26,528 bases of DNA, taken from assembly GCA_965652645.1 (NCBI GenBank), contig CBFGXE010000042.1, positions 1 through 26,528 on the forward strand, written 5' to 3'. The notes under the pieces were generated by a model that saw nothing but the letters and a program-made list of their open reading frames with translations, did no database searches and had not been told where the DNA came from. Below, piece by piece: positions 22,320 through 26,528 of the stretch (within the stretch, counting starts at the first letter, position 1; each line of letters begins with the position of its first letter). The DNA comes from ZC4RG30 sp965652645. GTDB lineage: Bacteria > Pseudomonadota > Gammaproteobacteria > Steroidobacterales > Steroidobacteraceae. The translations under genes were made by a program, and so were the position numbers.

Positions 22320-24272
22320 GTGATCTTTGCAGCAGGCGGGCGCGACGACGCGCCCATCGTGGTGGCAGGCGCGGGTCCCGTGGGCGTGCGGGTCACCGGG
22401 GAACTGCTGCGTCGTTGCCCCGACCGGGACATCGTGCTCTACGGCGAGGAAGATGCCGAGCCCTACGATCGCGTGCAGCTTTCCTCGCTGCTGATGGGCG
22501 ACGTCACCGAGGAGCGCCTGTTCGCGGGCATGCGCCTGCCCGCCACGCCGCGGCTCACGCGGCACCTGGGCGTGCGCATCACCGCCATCGACCGCGAGCG
22601 GCGGCTGCTGCGCGATTCGCGCGGTGGTGAGCAAGGATACGGCACGCTGGTACTGGCCACCGGCTCCTCGCCACATGTGCCGGACGTCCCCGGCATTGCA
22701 ATGCCCGGCGTGTTCCGCTTCCGCGACTGGCGTGATGCGCAGCTGTTGTGCGCGCGGCGCCTGCGCAGTCGCCGCGCCGTGGTGCTCGGCGGCGGCCTGC
22801 TGGGGCTCGAGGCCGCGCGCGCGATGCGGCGCTTCCATACCGAAGTGGCCGTGATCGAACACAACCCGCAGCTCATGGCGCGCCAGCTCGACGCCCTGGC
22901 CGGCGATGCCTTGCGCCGGCATGTGGAGGCGCTGGGCATCAAGGTGGTGCTGGGTGATGCGGTGAAGCGCGTGTGCGGCACCAGCGAGGTGGAAGGCGTG
23001 GAACTGCGTTCCGGCCTCACCATTGGCTGCGACACCATCATCCTCGCCACCGGCATCCGCTCCAACATCGGGTTGGCGCTGCAGGCCGGCATCACCGTGG
23101 GCCGGGGCATCCGCGTCGATGACCAGCTTCGCACCTCCGACCCGTTCATCCATGCAATAGGCGAGTGCGCCGAACACCGGGGCGTGGTGCATGGGCTGGT
23201 CGGTCCAGGCCTGGAACAGGCGGCGGTGGCTGCGGGCGTGATCGCCGGCGCCGACGTCCGGTATGCCGGTTCCATCGCCGCAACCTGCCTCAAGGTGGCG
23301 GGCCTGCCCGTGTTCAGCGTGGGCTGCCTGGCGGAGAACGACGTTCCGCCGGACAGCCGGCGTCATGGCGCGCGACTGCCCGGGGGCAAGGTGACCAGCC
23401 TGGTCACGCATCGCGGCCGACTCATCGGGGCCTGCGGCGTGGGCGCGCTGGCTGAATACCAGGCGCTGCGGGAGGCGGTGGTGCAGCAGCGCCGCATCAA
23501 TCCGTTGCGCCTGTTGCGGTTTCCCGCCAGCGCACGCCTGTGGCCGGACCGTGAGGACGAGGACATCGCGGCATGGCCGGCAAATGCGGTGGTGTGCAAC
23601 TGTGCAGGTGTCACGCGCGGCGCGCTGTCGCAGGCCATCGCCGGTGGCTGCCAGTCGCTGGAAGCGCTGGGTGCCTGCACGCGTGCAGCCACGGCCTGCG
23701 GATCATGCCGCCCGCTGGTGCTGCGCCTGCTTGCCGGCGGCAAGCCTGTGCCCGCCGTACGCGGCGCGCCGCTGCTGGCTGGCGCGGCTGCATTGGCGCT
23801 GGTGGTCGCCCTGGGTGCGATCCCGGGATGGAACTTTCCGGATCCGGATTCTGTAGCCGACTCCGGGGTGGCGCTCTGGCGCGACGCGACCTTCAAGCAG
23901 GTGAGTGGCTTCGCGCTGGTGGCCACCGTGCTGCTGTCGCTGCTCATTACCTGGCGCAAGCGCGCCCGGCGCGCCCCGCGCGGTGATGCCGCCGCCTGGC
24001 GCATCGCGCACGCGTGCCTTGCGGTGCTCGCGGGTTTCACGCTGCTGGCACATACCGGTGGGCGCATTGGCGCCAACCTGAACCTCGCGCTGTCGCTCAC
24101 CTTCCTCGCCGCGCTGGTGCTGGGCGCATTGTCGGCGCTGGCAGTGGTGCGCGAACACAGGGGAGTGGCGGCCGTGCAGGCCCGCCGCCGCATGGCCTGG
24201 ATCCACCTCGTCGTCACCTGGCCGCTGCCGGCGTTGCTGGTCGCGCACATCGTCAAGGCCTACTTCTTCTAG
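22320..24272 (+). CDS. Fused NirB-like FAD/NAD(P)H oxidoreductase, BFD-type 2Fe-2S domain and five-helix membrane domain
   Basis: About 650 residues. The N-terminus is a pyridine-nucleotide-disulphide-type reductase: FAD motif VVAGAGPVGVRV (about 13-24), EPYDRVQLSSLL, NAD(P) motif VVLGGGLLGLEAA, and HAIGECAEHRGVVHGLV as in the NirB reductase half. Next is a BFD-like 2Fe-2S domain with Cys426, Cys428, Cys460 and Cys463. The siroheme nitrite-reductase part of NirB is absent. Instead, residues about 482-650 form five hydrophobic helices with His residues in pairs (IAHAC, LLAHTG, IHLVV, LVAHIV) that could bind b-heme. I infer electron flow from NAD(P)H through FAD and 2Fe-2S into the membrane. 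The start is GTG 22320 (or TTG 22317) behind GGGAG; no ATG fits. The multiheme cytochrome gene starts four bases after the stop. Confidence 0.85.
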   Translation: MIFAAGGRDDAPIVVAGAGPVGVRVTGELLRRCPDRDIVLYGEEDAEPYDRVQLSSLLMGDVTEERLFAGMRLPATPRLTRHLGVRITAIDRERRLLRDSRGGEQGYGTLVLATGSSPHVPDVPGIAMPGVFRFRDWRDAQLLCARRLRSRRAVVLGGGLLGLEAARAMRRFHTEVAVIEHNPQLMARQLDALAGDALRRHVEALGIKVVLGDAVKRVCGTSEVEGVELRSGLTIGCDTIILATGIRSNIGLALQAGITVGRGIRVDDQLRTSDPFIHAIGECAEHRGVVHGLVGPGLEQAAVAAGVIAGADVRYAGSIAATCLKVAGLPVFSVGCLAENDVPPDSRRHGARLPGGKVTSLVTHRGRLIGACGVGALAEYQALREAVVQQRRINPLRLLRFPASARLWPDREDEDIAAWPANAVVCNCAGVTRGALSQAIAGGCQSLEALGACTRAATACGSCRPLVLRLLAGGKPVPAVRGAPLLAGAAALALVVALGAIPGWNFPDPDSVADSGVALWRDATFKQVSGFALVATVLLSLLITWRKRARRAPRGDAAAWRIAHACLAVLAGFTLLAHTGGRIGANLNLALSLTFLAALVLGALSALAVVREHRGVAAVQARRRMAWIHLVVTWPLPALLVAHIVKAYFF

Positions 24273-24276
24273 CGCC

Positions 24277-25710
24277 ATGGCCCGCAGCAACCGGCAACTG
24301 TGGCTGTGGTGGGGCCTGGGATCTGCGGCCCTGCTGGTGTTGCTGGGCATGAGCCTGTTCCTCACCTCGCGCGCGGCTGAAAGCCCGAAGCTTGCCGAGG
24401 TCCGTTCCTGGTTCCTGCCGGGCGAAACCACGCATGGCCATTACCAGATCGAGCTGGCCTGCGAGGCCTGCCACGTGAAGCCGTTCGGCGGGCCCGAACT
24501 GCGCCAGGAGGCCTGCGAAAGCTGCCACGCGGTGGAGCTGAAGGAGTCCGGCGACAAACATCCGCTGTCCAAGTTCACCGATCCGCGCAACCTGCCGCTG
24601 CTGGCGAAGCTCGACGCCACGCGATGCGAAACCTGCCACGCGGAACATCGGCCCGGCATCACGCTGGCCATGGGTCTCACGCAGCCGGCGGATGTGTGTG
24701 CGCACTGCCACCAGGACATCGCCAGGGAACGTCCCAGCCACGCCGGCATGGCTTTCGACACCTGCAGCTCATCAGGCTGCCATCGCTACCACGACAACCA
24801 GGCCACCTACGAGGATTTCCTGCTGCGCCAAGGGGACAAGCCTGCGCTGCTCGGCCGCACCGGCTCCCGCGCCACCAACTTCGCCGAGCTGGCAGCGATG
24901 CTGCCGGACTATCCCGTCAACCGCTTCCCGCTGCAGCCGCTGGATGCGGAGGCAGCGGATGCACCGGTGCAGGCGGCGGTGCAACGAGAGGAGTGGGCGC
25001 ATTCCGCGCATGCCCGGCAGGGGGTGAACTGCAGCGCCTGCCACGCCGACGCGGCGCAGCCGGAGACCTGGCTGGACAAGCCGGGCGATGCCAGCTGCAC
25101 CGGTTGCCACGGCCTGCAGCGTGGCGGATTCGAGCAGGGACGCCACGGCATGCGGCTGGCGGTTGGCCTGCCGCCCATGCAGCCGAAGATGGCGCGCCTG
25201 CCCATGCGCCGCGAAGCCGCGCAGAAGGAGCTGGGCTGCACGACCTGCCATTCGGCCCACCGCGTGGACCGCATTGCCGCCGCGCGCGACGCCTGTCTCG
25301 GCTGCCACGCCGATGAACATTCCCTGGCCTTCGACGGCTCGCCCCACGGCCGCCTCTGGGAGCAGGTGAGGCAGGGCGCCCGGCCGGCGACCCAGGCGGT
25401 GAGCTGCGCCACCTGCCACATGCCGGTCATCCAGCACCGGCTGGTCGACCTCGACCTGGTGGCCTACCACGTGCAGCACAACCAGAACGCAACGCTGCGT
25501 CCCTCCGAAAAGATGCTGCGACCCGTGTGCATGAATTGCCACGGGCTGGGATTTGCCACCGACGCGCTGGCCGATGCCGCGCTGGTGAAGCGCAACTTCG
25601 ACGGCGGGCCCGCCGTACACATCCAGAGCATCCGCATGGCGCAAGAGCGTGACAAGGCGATCCGGCGTGAGCGGCAGCAGGCCGCAGCGCAGGCAGGCGA
25701 CACACAGTGA
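24277..25710 (+). CDS. Membrane-anchored multiheme cytochrome c (ten CXXCH plus one CX4CH)
   Basis: A 477-residue c-type cytochrome. One N-terminal helix (about 9-30), with no clear cleavage site, anchors it so that the rest lies in the periplasm. Ten CXXCH sites start at Cys62, 80, 117, 141, 252, 274, 321, 340, 377 and 418; an eleventh, CSSSGCH, starts at Cys163 and has four residues between the cysteines. It may therefore hold eleven hemes. The stretch from about 290 to 360 (AHRV and HADEHSL) recalls hydroxylamine-oxidoreductase-like or NrfA-related multiheme proteins, but I cannot assign an enzyme. It follows the FAD-reductase by four bases, which suggests it takes electrons from that protein's membrane domain, or feeds them to it. 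The C-terminal 30 residues are charged and heme-free. Confidence 0.9.
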   Translation: MARSNRQLWLWWGLGSAALLVLLGMSLFLTSRAAESPKLAEVRSWFLPGETTHGHYQIELACEACHVKPFGGPELRQEACESCHAVELKESGDKHPLSKFTDPRNLPLLAKLDATRCETCHAEHRPGITLAMGLTQPADVCAHCHQDIARERPSHAGMAFDTCSSSGCHRYHDNQATYEDFLLRQGDKPALLGRTGSRATNFAELAAMLPDYPVNRFPLQPLDAEAADAPVQAAVQREEWAHSAHARQGVNCSACHADAAQPETWLDKPGDASCTGCHGLQRGGFEQGRHGMRLAVGLPPMQPKMARLPMRREAAQKELGCTTCHSAHRVDRIAAARDACLGCHADEHSLAFDGSPHGRLWEQVRQGARPATQAVSCATCHMPVIQHRLVDLDLVAYHVQHNQNATLRPSEKMLRPVCMNCHGLGFATDALADAALVKRNFDGGPAVHIQSIRMAQERDKAIRRERQQAAAQAGDTQ

Positions 25711-25730
25711 CTATCCACAAGGAGACTGAC

Positions 25731-26288
25731 ATGAGACAGCGGAACAGATGCGTGACACTGGCCTTCGGGGCACTGGCGGCCACTGCGGCCGTGGCGGCCG
25801 ACGGCGTGAGCTACCAGGAGCTGGCCGACGCCCTGCATGCGGTGATGGATTCCGACCGCACCATCTACACGCGCATGGTGGTGAACCGCCTGCAGAACGA
25901 GGAGAAGGTGATCGAGGCCAGCGAGCACTGGAAGGATGACAAGGCCCTGCCGCTGCCGGCCCAGATGTTCCGCTTCGGCTCCGAGATGGTGGCGGAGAAG
26001 CAGAAGCTGTATACCTATTCGCTGTTGTCGGAATGGCCCGTGAACAAGCAGAATGCGCCCCGCACGCCGGTCGAGACCGCGGGGCTGAAGGCGGTGGTCT
26101 CCTCGAAGAAGCCCTACTACAAGGAGGAGACCATCGCGGGCAGGAAGTATTTCACCGCGGTGTATCCGGACATCGCCATCTCGCCGGCCTGCGTGAGCTG
26201 CCACAACGGCCACAAGGACTCGCCGCGCACCGACTTCAAGCAGGGTGACGTCATGGGTGGCGTCGTGCTGCGCATCGCCATGAAATAA
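25731..26288 (+). CDS. DUF3365 (Tll0287-like) periplasmic monoheme protein
   Basis: A 185-residue protein with a signal peptide ending around VAA (about residue 23) and one heme c site, CVSCH (Cys154-His158), near the C-terminus. The residues after it (NGHKDSPRTDFKQGDVMGGVVLRI) match the end of DUF3365 domains, which are heme-binding and proposed to sense redox state or small ligands; some are fused to kinases, but this one stands alone. An AAGGAG site fits the ATG at 25731 well; a GTG eight codons earlier is less likely. It lies 20 bases after the multiheme cytochrome, so it is in the same operon. Confidence 0.87.
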   Translation: MRQRNRCVTLAFGALAATAAVAADGVSYQELADALHAVMDSDRTIYTRMVVNRLQNEEKVIEASEHWKDDKALPLPAQMFRFGSEMVAEKQKLYTYSLLSEWPVNKQNAPRTPVETAGLKAVVSSKKPYYKEETIAGRKYFTAVYPDIAISPACVSCHNGHKDSPRTDFKQGDVMGGVVLRIAMK

Positions 26289-26301
26289 GAAGGAGAACGC
26301 A

Positions 26302-26528
26302 ATGACACCCGAACAGATCGGACTGGTCCAGGGCAGCTGGGCCAAGGTGGTCCCCATCAAGGAGACCGCCGCAGAGCTCTTTTATGGCCGGCTTTTCGAG
26401 CTCGATCCCTCGCTGCGCCCGCTGTTCAAGGGCGACATCAAGGAGCAGGGCCGCAAGCTGATGACGATGATCAACGTGGCCGTGGCGGGCGCGATTCGCT
26501 TCATGATCGTGTTCCTGGATCGTGTCGT
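26302..26528 (+). CDS. Single-domain bacterial globin (partial, cut by the right edge, possible frameshift near 26491)
   Basis: The N-terminal part of a Vitreoscilla-type single-domain globin: MTPEQIGLVQGSWAKV, ELFYGRLFELDP, PLFKGDIKEQGRKLM and MINVAVAG are typical helix A-to-E sequence. A perfect AAGGAG ribosome site precedes the ATG. After Gly63 the frame reads AIRFMIVFLDRVV, unlike the family. In another frame the same bases read DSLHDRVP, which fits the usual helix E end (NRLDEIVP-type). One base may be missing near 26491, as a real frameshift or a sequencing error. Such globins bind oxygen and nitric oxide; the proximal His lies beyond the window. It is the fourth gene of the redox operon. 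Confidence 0.85.
   Translation, partial: MTPEQIGLVQGSWAKVVPIKETAAELFYGRLFELDPSLRPLFKGDIKEQGRKLMTMINVAVAGAIRFMIVFLDRV

Overview
The window is GC-rich and densely coded, and almost every reading frame is open, so long ORFs are poor evidence here. The families present (HemJ, HrpB, a bacterial M2 peptidase, OmpR-type two-component pairs, a LexA box of the E. coli type, a Fur-like box) suggest a gammaproteobacterium, perhaps near Xanthomonadales or Steroidobacterales. That placement is an inference from gene content only. I saw no tRNA, rRNA, CRISPR array or insertion sequence.

Left part (1-9287). A UvrA-type ABC ATPase runs off the left edge on the minus strand. It is not a normal UvrA: a complete two-ATPase UvrA unit is followed by the start of a third ATPase domain, so it appears to be a tandem-fused double UvrA, and a perfect LexA operator lies just upstream. 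Next come a 74-residue two-EF-hand protein (+), an M2 (ACE-like) dipeptidase lipoprotein (-), an OmpR-type response regulator with its histidine kinase (+), and a secreted two-part esterase (+).

Middle (9327-14413). A YpfJ-type zinc metallopeptidase (-), the helicase HrpB (+), a glutathione S-transferase (-), HemJ (+) and a purine-type phosphoribosyltransferase (+).

Heme operon (21901 down to 14421, minus strand). Seven tightly coupled genes run in the order hemA, hemC with a HemD-like extension, histidine kinase, response regulator, hemE, hemN, CPBP membrane protease. A complete two-component system is thus embedded between early and late steps of tetrapyrrole synthesis. The hemA and hemC products are divergent: HemA is short and lacks most of the C-terminal dimerisation domain, and HemC carries insertions and an extra domain. 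HemN and HemJ are both oxygen-independent enzymes.

Right part (22320-26528, plus strand). Divergent from the heme operon is an apparent redox operon: a NirB-like FAD/NAD(P)H reductase fused to a BFD-type 2Fe-2S domain and a five-helix membrane domain; a membrane-anchored multiheme cytochrome c with ten CXXCH and one CX4CH site; a monoheme DUF3365-type protein; and a single-domain globin cut by the right edge. Together they could move electrons from cytoplasmic NAD(P)H across the membrane to periplasmic c-hemes. A near-canonical Fur-like operator and a hairpin followed by T8 lie in the region between this operon and the heme operon. This heme-making/heme-using pair of divergent operons is the most novel part of the window.
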